Below are positions 14,294 through 22,966 of a stretch of DNA of 64,000 bases, piece by piece; within the stretch, counting starts at the first letter, position 1, and every line of letters begins with the position of its first letter. The DNA lies in the NCBI GenBank assembly GCA_021324435.1, contig JAJPIZ010000032.1:18646-82645 (forward strand). Reading direction: 5' to 3'. This DNA is from Anaerolineae bacterium. GTDB taxonomy: Bacteria; Chloroflexota; Anaerolineae; Anaerolineales; Villigracilaceae. The notes beneath the pieces were generated by a model, which worked only from the letters and a program-made list of their open reading frames with translations, was not told the DNA's origin and did no database searches. The translations under genes were made by a program, and so were the position numbers.

Positions 14294-16516
14294 ATGTCGC
14301 TAAAGAAAATGCTCGTTTTGTTGGGCGTCATGATCATTGCCGCAGTCATTTTGGTCGCTTGTGGAAACAAGACCCCCACGACAACTGAAGCCCCGGCAAC
14401 GACCGCCGCCCCTGTTTTGGAAATTCCATTCAAAGACGCCTTCCTCGGTTCCGGCCATGCGGACACAACGGCTGAGGCTTTCAAACATTGGGATAGCGCT
14501 AACCCCGCAGAGATTCCAACCTCCTGCGCGAAGTGTCATAGCACGGCAGGATACATTGACTTCCTGGGAGGCGATGGAAGCGCAGTTGGCGCAGTGGATA
14601 AAGCTGTGCCCGCTCCGGCTGGAACGTTCAGTTGCACGACCTGTCATAACCCTGCCGCGATCGCGTTGACTTCGGTCACTTTCCCCTCTGGCAAACAAGT
14701 TGACAACCTCGGCCCTGAGGCTCGTTGTATGCAATGCCATCAGGGACGCGAGTCCAAGGTCAGTGTGGACAAGAAGATTTCCGATTTCAAGATCACCGAT
14801 GTTGATGCTGTCGTCGCTCCGATTAAGGATGATAAAGGCAACACGGTCAACTTCGGCTTCATCAATGTCCACTACTTTGCCGCCGGTGCGACCCTCTATG
14901 GTTCTCAGGCTCAGATGGGTTATGAGTACGATGGCAAAGCCTACGATCCGAAATTCCGTCACGTGGAAGGATATGACACCTGCCTCGGCTGTCACGACCA
15001 GCACAGTTTGCAAGTAAAGGTCGAGCAGTGCGCGTTTTGCCATGAAGGCGTCAAGACCGTTGATGACCTGAAGAACAATCGTGAACCAAGCTCCCTTGTT
15101 GACTACAATGGCAACGGTGATACCAAAGAAGGCATCTACTATGAGATCAAGGGCCTGCAGGATATTTTGTATGGCTCGATCCAGATGTATGCCAAGGAAG
15201 TGGCCGGTACGGGTATTGCTTATGATCCCGCCGCGTATCCCTATTGGTTCGCGGATGCAGATGGCGATGGCAAGGCCGATCAAAAGGATGGCAAGTCCGT
15301 CTCTTATGCGACCTGGACTGCCCGCCTGCTGAAAGCCGCGTACAACTACCAGGCCTCCGTCAAGGACCCCGGCGATTTTGCCCATAACGCCAAATACGTC
15401 ATTGAATTGCTCTATGATTCAATTGCCGACCTGAATGGCAAAATCTCCAAGCCGGTTGATATGAACAAGCTGGCCCGCGATGACGCCGGACATTTTGCAG
15501 GAGATACCGAAGCCTTCCGTCACTGGGATAACACGGGTGAAGTTCCTGCCGGTTGTGCCAAGTGCCACAGCGCTGGCGGCATGTCTGAATATATTCACAA
15601 CGGCGGCACGCTCGTTGTCACAAAATCGGGCGTTCAGATCACCGGCGTTGTCGGTCAGCCGGTTGCCAATGGTTTCATGTGCGTCACCTGCCATGACGAA
15701 TCCAACTGGCCCAATCGTTACGCGGTCGTGAACGTCCCGTTCCCGTCCGGTGTCTCTCTCACGTTCAGCACCGAGAAGGATGACAAAGGCAACTTGAAGC
15801 CCGTGGATGCGAACTTGTGCATCGAGTGCCACCAGGGACGCGAGTCCACCGTCACTGTCAACAATTATCTGGCTGGCAAGCCCCTCGATACAGCGGATGC
15901 CAAGATCAGCTTCAAGAATGTTCACTACTTTGCGGCGGGCGCGACTCTCTTCGGCACGGACGCCAAGGGCGCCTATGAGTATGACAAGCAGACCTACCTC
16001 GGCTACAACGCGATCCATCCGTTGAACAAATGCACCGACTGCCATGATGTCCATGCGTTGAATGTCAAAGTGGACGCGTGCAAGGCCTGCCACACCAACG
16101 TCGCGGGCGTGGAGGATCTCCAGAAGATCCGCGCCACCACCGATACGACCGATTGGAATGGTAACGGCGATACAAGCGAAGGCGTTTACGCAGAGATTGA
16201 CAGCTTCCGCTCCGCGCTGTATGCCGCCATTCAAACTTACGCTGAAAAGAACGGAACGCCGATCACGTACAACGCCGCATCCTATCCATACTTCTTTGTG
16301 GATGCGGATAAAGATGGCAAGCCCGATAAGAATGACAAGGGCGCCAACATTGCCTACAATGCCTGGACTCCGCGTCTGCTGAAAGCCGCCTACAACTATC
16401 AATATTCCATTAAAGACCCCGGCGCTTTCGCTCACAATCCGAAGTATGTGCTCCAGTTCCTGTACGACTCGATCAAGGACCTGGGCGGGGACGTCTCGAA
16501 GTTCAAGAGACCGTAG
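14294..16516 (+). CDS. Decahaem cytochrome c lipoprotein with internal duplication
   Basis: A 740-residue lipoprotein (lipobox LVAC) made of two homologous halves, about residues 36-389 and 390-740. Each half carries five haem motifs in the same order (CAKCH, CTTCH/CVTCH, CMQCH/CIECH, CLGCH/CTDCH, CAFCH/CKACH) and a shared NVHYFAAGATL segment. Each half also has Asp-rich loops such as DYNGNGDTKEG and DADGDGKADQKD that look like calcium sites. The gene has a strong ribosome site (AAGGAG) and its own terminator, so it is probably monocistronic and well expressed. It is likely an extracytoplasmic electron carrier; no catalytic family was recognised. Confidence 0.88.
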   Translation: MSLKKMLVLLGVMIIAAVILVACGNKTPTTTEAPATTAAPVLEIPFKDAFLGSGHADTTAEAFKHWDSANPAEIPTSCAKCHSTAGYIDFLGGDGSAVGAVDKAVPAPAGTFSCTTCHNPAAIALTSVTFPSGKQVDNLGPEARCMQCHQGRESKVSVDKKISDFKITDVDAVVAPIKDDKGNTVNFGFINVHYFAAGATLYGSQAQMGYEYDGKAYDPKFRHVEGYDTCLGCHDQHSLQVKVEQCAFCHEGVKTVDDLKNNREPSSLVDYNGNGDTKEGIYYEIKGLQDILYGSIQMYAKEVAGTGIAYDPAAYPYWFADADGDGKADQKDGKSVSYATWTARLLKAAYNYQASVKDPGDFAHNAKYVIELLYDSIADLNGKISKPVDMNKLARDDAGHFAGDTEAFRHWDNTGEVPAGCAKCHSAGGMSEYIHNGGTLVVTKSGVQITGVVGQPVANGFMCVTCHDESNWPNRYAVVNVPFPSGVSLTFSTEKDDKGNLKPVDANLCIECHQGRESTVTVNNYLAGKPLDTADAKISFKNVHYFAAGATLFGTDAKGAYEYDKQTYLGYNAIHPLNKCTDCHDVHALNVKVDACKACHTNVAGVEDLQKIRATTDTTDWNGNGDTSEGVYAEIDSFRSALYAAIQTYAEKNGTPITYNAASYPYFFVDADKDGKPDKNDKGANIAYNAWTPRLLKAAYNYQYSIKDPGAFAHNPKYVLQFLYDSIKDLGGDVSKFKRP

Positions 16517-16540
16517 TCAATAAAATTTGGGGAAACATCA

Positions 16541-16575
16541 AGATGATGGGCGCATTGCCGCCCATCATCTCTTTA
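16541..16575 (+). terminator. Rho-independent terminator of the decahaem gene
   Basis: The perfect 12-bp stem AGATGATGGGCG / CGCCCATCATCT with a six-base loop, followed by CTTTAAT, lies 25 bases past the stop codon. Confidence 0.85.
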
Positions 16576-16715
16576 ATAAAAGTGTGCGACAACTAATCAT
16601 ATCGAATTGGTGATATTCCACACTTCTGCTAATCTTCCGCTAATCATAGAATGGGGGTGTTCACCCCATGTGAATGTATTTTCGAGAAAGTTTGTCGGGA
16701 ATACAGGAGAATGCA

Positions 16716-17894
16716 ATGACAAAATGGTTTTCGAACCATCTCAAACCGATTTCTTTTCTTATCGGCATCTGTCTTATCCTCGTAGCCGCGGCCGCTCTAA
16801 CGTCACGCGTAGACGCGGCCAGGTCTTTGCAACCGCCGGTCGAACCTGCCGCGCAGGCAAAGCCGTCGAACGATTATTGTCTGGGATGTCACGGTCAGTC
16901 CACGTTGAGCAAGACCTTGTCAAGCGGCGAGATTCTTTCCCTTTATATTGACCCCAGCTTGTTTCATGCGGGAGTTCACAATCAGGAAGATGTTGCCTGC
17001 GTGGACTGCCACACGAACATCAGCAGGTTTCCTCACCCGGACTTCAAAGCGGATACGCTTCGAGACGTTTCGATTCAACTTTATACCTCCTGCCAGAATT
17101 GCCATGCCGAGCAATACAACAAAGTGCTTGATAGCGTCCATCAAAAAGCATTGGCGGGCGGGAACTTCAACGCCGCGGTCTGCACCGATTGCCATAACCC
17201 GCACCAGCAGACTCGCATCACTGATAAACAGACCGGTGAACTTTTACCAGAAGCCCGCTTCCGCATCCCGCAGACTTGCGCGCGTTGCCACAACGCGATC
17301 TATGAAACATATAAAAGCAGTGTCCACGGCGCGGCATTGACCATGCAAGGCAATCTGGATGTTCCCACTTGCATTGATTGCCATGGCGTTCATAATATTC
17401 AGGACCCGACCACTGCGCGCTTCCGCAATGACACGCCTCAACTATGCGCGAAGTGCCATACCAATGCCGAGATCATGAACAAGTATGGCATCTCGACTCA
17501 AGTGCTCAATACCTATGTCTCGGATTTTCACGGCACAACCGTGACCCTCTTCGAGCAGGTCTCGCCTGATACTCCCACGAATAAACCAGTCTGCACGGAC
17601 TGCCACGGCGTGCACAACATCAGTAAAGTGGATGACCCCGCCACGGGCATCGCCATCAAGGAGAATCTGCTGGGCAAATGTCAGCGTTGCCATCCCAACG
17701 TGACCACGGAGAACTTCACCGACGCGTGGATGAGCCACTACGTCGCCAGCCCGACACATTTTCCGCTGGTGTATTACGTCAATCTCTTTTACAAAATTTT
17801 GATCCCGGCAGTGATCGGCGGCATGTTGCTCTTTGTCGTCACAGACTTTATCAGACGCATGATCGAAGCGCGGAAAGGAACCAGGCATGGTTAA
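16716..17894 (+). CDS. Nonahaem membrane-anchored cytochrome c
   Basis: A 392-residue product from ATG 16716 (AGGAG upstream). The N-terminal signal helix ends near SRVDAA. Nine CXXCH motifs follow (CLGCH, CVDCH, CQNCH, CTDCH, CARCH, CIDCH, CAKCH, CTDCH, CQRCH). A C-terminal helix (LIPAVIGGMLLFVVTDFI) ends in a basic tail. Repeated CTDCHxPH and CxDCHGVH units resemble cytochrome c3/c7-like chains. It overlaps the next gene by 8 bases, so it is probably coupled to the cytochrome b subunit and takes electrons from it. Confidence 0.88.
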   Translation: MTKWFSNHLKPISFLIGICLILVAAAALTSRVDAARSLQPPVEPAAQAKPSNDYCLGCHGQSTLSKTLSSGEILSLYIDPSLFHAGVHNQEDVACVDCHTNISRFPHPDFKADTLRDVSIQLYTSCQNCHAEQYNKVLDSVHQKALAGGNFNAAVCTDCHNPHQQTRITDKQTGELLPEARFRIPQTCARCHNAIYETYKSSVHGAALTMQGNLDVPTCIDCHGVHNIQDPTTARFRNDTPQLCAKCHTNAEIMNKYGISTQVLNTYVSDFHGTTVTLFEQVSPDTPTNKPVCTDCHGVHNISKVDDPATGIAIKENLLGKCQRCHPNVTTENFTDAWMSHYVASPTHFPLVYYVNLFYKILIPAVIGGMLLFVVTDFIRRMIEARKGTRHG

Positions 17895-19098
17895 AAAGAC
17901 TTCTGCTCCTGCGCGTTCTCACTCGTATCTTCGCTTCTCGTTTGCAGACCGAGTCCAGCATTTGGCGATGTTGCTCTCGTTTACGACGCTCGCCGTGACC
18001 GGCCTCGTACAAAAATATCCACTGAATGCAGTTTCGTTGTTCATCGTTCGCCTGTGGGGCGGGATTGAAAATATCCGCGCCACGCACCACGTGGCCGCGA
18101 CCCTGCTCATGCTGGTTGCCATTTATCACCTCATCGGCATGGGCTACAAGATTTTTGTTTTGCGTCATCGTATGACAATGCTTCCCAGCCTGCAGGATGT
18201 CAAAGATGCGTGGATGGCTTTCACCTATAACATCGGTCTCGGCAAATCGCGGCCTCAGATGGGACGTTACACCTTCGAAGAAAAAGCCGAGTATTGGGCG
18301 TTGGTCTGGGGCACAGTCATCATGGGCATCACCGGCTTCATGATGTGGAATCCGCTCGCCACGGTCAAACTTCTGCCCGGCGATTTCATCCCCGCCGCGA
18401 AAGCCGCGCATGGCGCGGAAGCCTTGCTCGCGGTCCTGGCGATCATCGTCTGGCACATGTACGGCGTGCATCTCAAACGATTCAACAAATCCATGTGGAC
18501 CGGTGAATTGAGCGAAGAAGAAATGCTTCACGAACATCCGCTTGAACTGGCCGATATCAAAGCCGGTATTGCAGATCGTATGCCGTCAGCCGCCACGCTT
18601 CGTAAACGCCAGATGATCTATTATCCGATTGCGACGATTCTCGGCCTCGTCATGTTATTTTCGGTTTATGGATTTATAAATGGCGAACAAACGGCAATCA
18701 CGACCGTCCCGCCGCAAGCCGCGACGATTCCTGTTTATGTGCCTGAGACACCGACTCCTTTGCCGCCGACTCCGACTCCGCTTCCGTCTCCGACTCCGCC
18801 CGCGGCGGCAGAGGGAACCCAGGCCTCGTCCACATCCTCAACCTGGATTCAAGTCGGCCCGATCTTTGCCGCGAAATGTTTGCAGTGTCATGGCGCTCTG
18901 GCCTCGGGTGGACTTAATCTAAGTACGTATGCAGACGCGATGAAGGGCGGGAAGGACGGCCCGGTCATCGTCCCGAATGATGCGGCGAACAGCAAGTTGT
19001 TCATCGTCCAATCCGCGGGCGGGCATCTGGGTCAGTTATCCGCCGACGAATTGGAAGTCATCAAAGAATGGATTGACGCCGGCGCGCTCGAAAAGTAA
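17887..19098 (+). CDS. Cytochrome b subunit fused to a C-terminal one-haem domain
   Basis: A 403-residue protein. The first 280 residues hold several helices with histidines at helix positions (QHLAMLLSF, HHVAATLLML, YHLIGMGYK, WHMYGVH), as in formate dehydrogenase gamma/cytochrome b561-type quinone-interacting subunits. After a final helix a Pro/Thr linker leads to a domain with one CLQCHG and the ending ELEVIKEWIDAGALEK, like the planctomycete-type cytochrome c domain. The tail is nearly repeated at the end of the next gene. Likely job: quinol oxidation and transfer to the neighbouring periplasmic haems. Confidence 0.85.
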   Translation: MVKKTSAPARSHSYLRFSFADRVQHLAMLLSFTTLAVTGLVQKYPLNAVSLFIVRLWGGIENIRATHHVAATLLMLVAIYHLIGMGYKIFVLRHRMTMLPSLQDVKDAWMAFTYNIGLGKSRPQMGRYTFEEKAEYWALVWGTVIMGITGFMMWNPLATVKLLPGDFIPAAKAAHGAEALLAVLAIIVWHMYGVHLKRFNKSMWTGELSEEEMLHEHPLELADIKAGIADRMPSAATLRKRQMIYYPIATILGLVMLFSVYGFINGEQTAITTVPPQAATIPVYVPETPTPLPPTPTPLPSPTPPAAAEGTQASSTSSTWIQVGPIFAAKCLQCHGALASGGLNLSTYADAMKGGKDGPVIVPNDAANSKLFIVQSAGGHLGQLSADELEVIKEWIDAGALEK

Positions 19099-19158
19099 TT
19101 CAGAAGGCGACAGTCGCTTCTCAAGTGACTATCACCTTTATTCTGGAGGAGGTGTCTT

Positions 19159-20838
19159 GTGAAATTGAGGGAACGTTTGAATAAATTTTTCTTTCCGCCC
19201 GCCGGTTCGCCGCGCTGGATGCTCATTGCCCCTTACACTATCTTGGGTGTGTTAGTCATTGCTTTGCTGGGGGGAGGAACGTACGCGTGGGATTACACCA
19301 ACTCGCCAACGTTCTGCGGCACATCGTGTCATACTATGCCCCCGCAAAATGTGACGTATCTCGCTTCACCTCATGCGAATGTGTATTGCACCGAGTGCCA
19401 CATCGGCCGCGCCTTTGTGGGCCAACAGTTCGCGCGCAAAACGGAAGATGTGCGTGAGATTATCGCGATGACTTTTCACTTGTATGAGTTCCCGATTCGC
19501 GCCAGCCGTACCCGGCCTGCGCGCGAGACGTGCGAGAAATGTCATCAGCCGGAGGCTTTTGCCAACGACAGTCTGGTCATGCTGAAGCATTATGCCAGCG
19601 ATACGGATAATACGGCTACCACGACGTATCTCATTCTGAAAACAGGCGGTGGAACAAAACGGCAGGGATTGGGGCTCGGCATCCACTGGCACATTATGAA
19701 CAAGGTCGAGTATTACGCGATGGATGAATTGGGGCAGGACATTCCCTATGTTCGCGTTTACAACGATGACGGCACCACCACCGACTACGTGGATATTCAA
19801 TCGGGGTTCGACCCCAAATCCATCACCGACAGTCAACTCAAGCCCATGGACTGCGTGACCTGTCATAACCGCGTCACGCATGACTTCATGCCGCCCACAC
19901 AGTCCGTGGACTTGGCGATGTCACGTGGTTTGATTGATCCGGCCATTCCGAATATCCATGCGAAAGCAATCGAACTTCTGAGCGCGAAATATGAATCGCG
20001 CGACGAGGCCGCCAAAGCCTTCAACGGACTCAAAGCCTATTATCAAAATTCGACCTACAAAGATCTTGGCAAAGTAGACGCGGCCATTCAAGTGATCCAG
20101 GGCATCTACGATAATACGGTCTTCCTCGATCAGAAAATAGATTGGACCACCTATCCCAACAACCTCGGCCACATCGGTTCACCGGGATGCTTCCGTTGCC
20201 ACGATGGCAAGCATCTGGATTCGAATCAACAGGCGATTCGACTCGAATGTAATTTATGCCATTCCATTCCGGTCGTGGCGGGACCTCAGGACTTTGTCAC
20301 CCGCATCGAGGTCAGCCGCGGGCCCGAGCCGGATTCGCATCGCAACCCAAACTGGATCAGCCTCCACAACAAATCCATTGACACCTCCTGCGCGGCCTGC
20401 CACACGACGGACGACCCGGGCGGCACGAGCAACACCTCCTTCTGCTCGAACAGCGCCTGTCATGGAAACGTCTTCCAGTACGCGGGCTTCGACGCGCCGA
20501 AACTGCGCGAAGTCCTGCAGGCTCAAATTCCAACGCCTGCGCCGACTCCAACTCCCGCGCCGATTGTGGGCAACCCAACTTACGATGCTAACATTGCTCC
20601 CATCCTTTCAACGAAATGCGGCGCATGTCACAACACAACGACACTAACAGGCGGTCTTGATTTGACCACTTACGCGGGAATGATGAAAGGCGGAAAAGAC
20701 GGCACGGTGGTCCTGCCAGGTGATTCCGCGAACAGCAAAATTGTCCAAATGCAAAGCAGTAAGCATTTTGCGAATCTCTCCATCGAAGAACTTGAACTCG
20801 TCAGGCAATGGATTGACTCCGGCGCGCTCGAGAAATAA
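19159..20838 (+). CDS. NapC/NirT-like multihaem cytochrome with the same one-haem tail
   Basis: A 559-residue protein from GTG 19159, with an excellent ribosome site (GGAGGAGGTG). It has one N-terminal helix and a NapC/NirT-like region (FCGTSCHTMPP...YCTECH...CEKCH). Canonical haem motifs number seven. In addition there is CGTSCH (CX3CH) and CSNSACH (CX4CH), giving up to nine sites. A TPAPTPTPAP linker leads to a last domain with CGACH, closely similar to the tail of the preceding cytochrome b. NapC proteins pass electrons from quinol to periplasmic partners. A terminator follows. Confidence 0.87.
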   Translation: MKLRERLNKFFFPPAGSPRWMLIAPYTILGVLVIALLGGGTYAWDYTNSPTFCGTSCHTMPPQNVTYLASPHANVYCTECHIGRAFVGQQFARKTEDVREIIAMTFHLYEFPIRASRTRPARETCEKCHQPEAFANDSLVMLKHYASDTDNTATTTYLILKTGGGTKRQGLGLGIHWHIMNKVEYYAMDELGQDIPYVRVYNDDGTTTDYVDIQSGFDPKSITDSQLKPMDCVTCHNRVTHDFMPPTQSVDLAMSRGLIDPAIPNIHAKAIELLSAKYESRDEAAKAFNGLKAYYQNSTYKDLGKVDAAIQVIQGIYDNTVFLDQKIDWTTYPNNLGHIGSPGCFRCHDGKHLDSNQQAIRLECNLCHSIPVVAGPQDFVTRIEVSRGPEPDSHRNPNWISLHNKSIDTSCAACHTTDDPGGTSNTSFCSNSACHGNVFQYAGFDAPKLREVLQAQIPTPAPTPTPAPIVGNPTYDANIAPILSTKCGACHNTTTLTGGLDLTTYAGMMKGGKDGTVVLPGDSANSKIVQMQSSKHFANLSIEELELVRQWIDSGALEK

Positions 20839-20842
20839 GCCA

Positions 20843-20868
20843 TTTCCCCTCACCAAGGGGAGGGGAAA
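20843..20868. repeat. Family B short palindrome
   Basis: TTTCCCCT / AGGGGAAA arms sit just past the NapC-like gene and before the terminator. The sequence CCCCTCACCAAGGGGAGGGG is of the same type as the other G/C-rich repeats in this window. Confidence 0.6.
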
Positions 20869-20877
20869 CGGTGAGAT

Positions 20878-20914
20878 AACCAAAAAGCCGACCTTTCCGG
20901 TCGGCCTTTTGGTT
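20878..20914. terminator. Bidirectional terminator between converging cytochrome operons
   Basis: AACCAAAAAGCCGACC pairs with GGTCGGCCTTTTGGTT (one mismatch), with T-runs on both strands. It serves both the plus-strand NapC-like gene and the minus-strand NrfD-like gene. Confidence 0.88.
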
Positions 20915-20924
20915 ATTATATGTT

Positions 20925-22193
20925 TTATGCAACTACATGTTCTACGGATTTGACTGCAACTTTTTCGGTCTCTTCTTCCTCCGCGTAGCGGTGATCCACG
21001 ACTCGCAGATATTTCACGCCCAGCGAAAAGGCCAGCAGACCGTATGCGATCACGCCCGCGCCTGTAATGAACTCGATCAACGATGGACGATAAGATGTAT
21101 ATGCCACAGTCGGTTGACCCGGTAGATACGAGATGACCATCAGCAGGCCGGATATATTTGTGTCCCAGCGATAGGCGACAACGCCTCCGACGACTAATCC
21201 AAGTGCAACCATCCGCCAGAAGGGGTGTCTGCGCGTGGCGTGTGTTAGCAACAGAATCATCGGGACGAGCGTGCCAAGTAATATCTCACCGAACCAGAAG
21301 TTGAAAGCCAGCGGGCCGCTGGTGACAAGTTGCAAGCCTTCTGTTCGTCCGGGTTGATAGGTGTAGTTCTGGGCGAGCGTGTCCCAGAAACGGAAGTAAA
21401 GATATCCGACCAATGCCCACGCCACGAAATAGGAAACGCGTTCGATCAATCCGTCATTGATGCGGGCTTTGGAGGTCAATCGCGCGGAAAGCATCGAAGC
21501 GAACAGAGTCAACGAGATGCCGCCGACGATGGCCGAGTACATGAACAGCACAGACATCTCCGGTTTGAACCAGAATGGCCGCGCCTTGATCACGCCGTAG
21601 GTCGCGCCGAGCGAAGACTGATGAAGCATCGAAAGGAACAATCCTGCAATGGCGAGATACGGCGCGTAATGATGAAGGTGACTCATCCATGCGGCCAGTT
21701 TGGGCCGGCGCTTCTTGAGCCAGTCGAAGCCTGCAAAGATCGGCATGGACTCGAAGACAAGCACGGTGAGATACAACACCACGCACATCGTCACTTCCCA
21801 CAGCAGGGAATGTTCGTTCCAATAAACGAGCGCGTGCCAGAAGCGGTCAGGTCGGCCAATATCGAGCAGGAGCGAGAGCATCGCCATTGTGTAGCCGATC
21901 AATCCGACAAAGGTCGCGGTGCGCGCAATCGGCTGGTAGCGTCTGAGTCCGATCAAATAGACTGCCGCGCACAGCGTGAAGGCGCCGGCGCTCAACGCGA
22001 TGGAGGAAAGATCAATCGTGATCCACAAACCCCACGGCACGAGGTCGGTGAGATTCGTGATCCACAATCCGTTCCAGAAGACCGCGATGCCGCCGATCAG
22101 CGCGGCGACCAACAACAAACCGAGGAAGCCGAGCCACATCGTCCACGGTGTGATCTTCAACGATGAAAGTTTGGTCTTCAGATTTTTCAACAT
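20925..22193 (-). CDS. NrfD/PsrC-family quinone-interacting membrane subunit
   Basis: A 422-residue polytopic protein with about ten helices. It has NrfD/PsrC/HybB-type features: VPWGLWITIDLSSIALSAGAF near residue 55, DIGRPDRFWH, and HHYAPYLAIAGLFLSMLHQSSLG. These subunits bind menaquinone and couple it to a membrane-attached iron-sulfur protein. It is the last gene of a five-gene operon, 2 bases after the ferredoxin subunit gene. No molybdopterin catalytic subunit accompanies it, so the electron acceptor or donor is probably the octahaem cytochrome. Confidence 0.9.
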   Translation of the reverse strand: MLKNLKTKLSSLKITPWTMWLGFLGLLLVAALIGGIAVFWNGLWITNLTDLVPWGLWITIDLSSIALSAGAFTLCAAVYLIGLRRYQPIARTATFVGLIGYTMAMLSLLLDIGRPDRFWHALVYWNEHSLLWEVTMCVVLYLTVLVFESMPIFAGFDWLKKRRPKLAAWMSHLHHYAPYLAIAGLFLSMLHQSSLGATYGVIKARPFWFKPEMSVLFMYSAIVGGISLTLFASMLSARLTSKARINDGLIERVSYFVAWALVGYLYFRFWDTLAQNYTYQPGRTEGLQLVTSGPLAFNFWFGEILLGTLVPMILLLTHATRRHPFWRMVALGLVVGGVVAYRWDTNISGLLMVISYLPGQPTVAYTSYRPSLIEFITGAGVIAYGLLAFSLGVKYLRVVDHRYAEEEETEKVAVKSVEHVVA

Positions 22194-22195
22194 GG

Positions 22196-22966
22196 CTAGC
22201 CTTCCATCTTCTCAGCATCCGCGGGGAGGTAATACACGCGCGGACTCGTGCCCAAATCATCGCGCAAACGATATGAAACATTCTGCTTCAACAACTTGCT
22301 GACGTTGGAATTCGGATCGTTCAAATCGCCGAAGACGCGCGCCCCGGTGGGACAAGCCACCACGCAGGCAGGCGTCGCATCCGCATCGCCCCCGGGCCGG
22401 AGTCCCAGTGCCAGGCCGCGGTCAATCCGCTGATAGCAGAACGCGCACTTCTCCACGACGCCGCGCGGGCGACGCGCCACTTCGGGCTGCCCCCATTTCG
22501 GCACCGCGGGATTCGTTCCATCAAATGTTTTCCAGTTGAACGAACGCGCCTGATACGGGCAGGCCACTTCGCAATAACGGCAACCGATGCAACGGTCGTA
22601 ATCCATCATCACGATTCCGTCGGGACGATAATAGGAAGCGTTGACCGGGCAGACCTCCACGCAGGGCGCTTTGGCGCATTGCATACAAGGCCGCGGCAGG
22701 AAAATGTCTTTGCCATCCACTTCACCGGCGGCCAGGACGCGGTTCCATTGAATATCCGGGTTGATGTCGTTGTGCGCCTGACAGGCCAGCGTGCAATACC
22801 CGCATCCGATGCACTTGGATTGATCAATCACCATCACCCATTGATTCGGTCCGCTCTCCACGTCCTCGGAGGCTTTCGCTTTTTGAAGGGCTTGAGTCGC
22901 GCCCATCGCGGCCGCGCCCACTGCGGCAACTTTTAGAAAATCACGGCGGTTGATGGACTTAGTCAT
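22196..22966 (-). CDS. Tat-exported four-cluster ferredoxin subunit (HybA/PsrB/NrfC type)
   Basis: A 256-residue protein with a Tat signal (NRRDFLKVAAVGAAAMG) and four cysteine groups: CIGCGYCTLAC, CMQCAKAPCVEVCP, CIGCRYCEVACP and CAFC...CVVACP, enough for four [4Fe-4S] clusters. I choose ATG 22966, which has GGAGG seven bases upstream and overlaps the octahaem gene by 8 bases. The longer ORF-track start has no support. The Tat signal places it outside the membrane, between the NrfD-like subunit and the cytochrome. Confidence 0.93.
   Translation of the reverse strand: MTKSINRRDFLKVAAVGAAAMGATQALQKAKASEDVESGPNQWVMVIDQSKCIGCGYCTLACQAHNDINPDIQWNRVLAAGEVDGKDIFLPRPCMQCAKAPCVEVCPVNASYYRPDGIVMMDYDRCIGCRYCEVACPYQARSFNWKTFDGTNPAVPKWGQPEVARRPRGVVEKCAFCYQRIDRGLALGLRPGGDADATPACVVACPTGARVFGDLNDPNSNVSKLLKQNVSYRLRDDLGTSPRVYYLPADAEKMEG

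Noticed and set aside
14300-16435. Long minus-strand frames (361 and 338 aa) opposite the decahaem gene
   Set aside because: They are shadows of a gene with ten haem motifs, strong ribosome site and terminator; the minus frames show no motifs.
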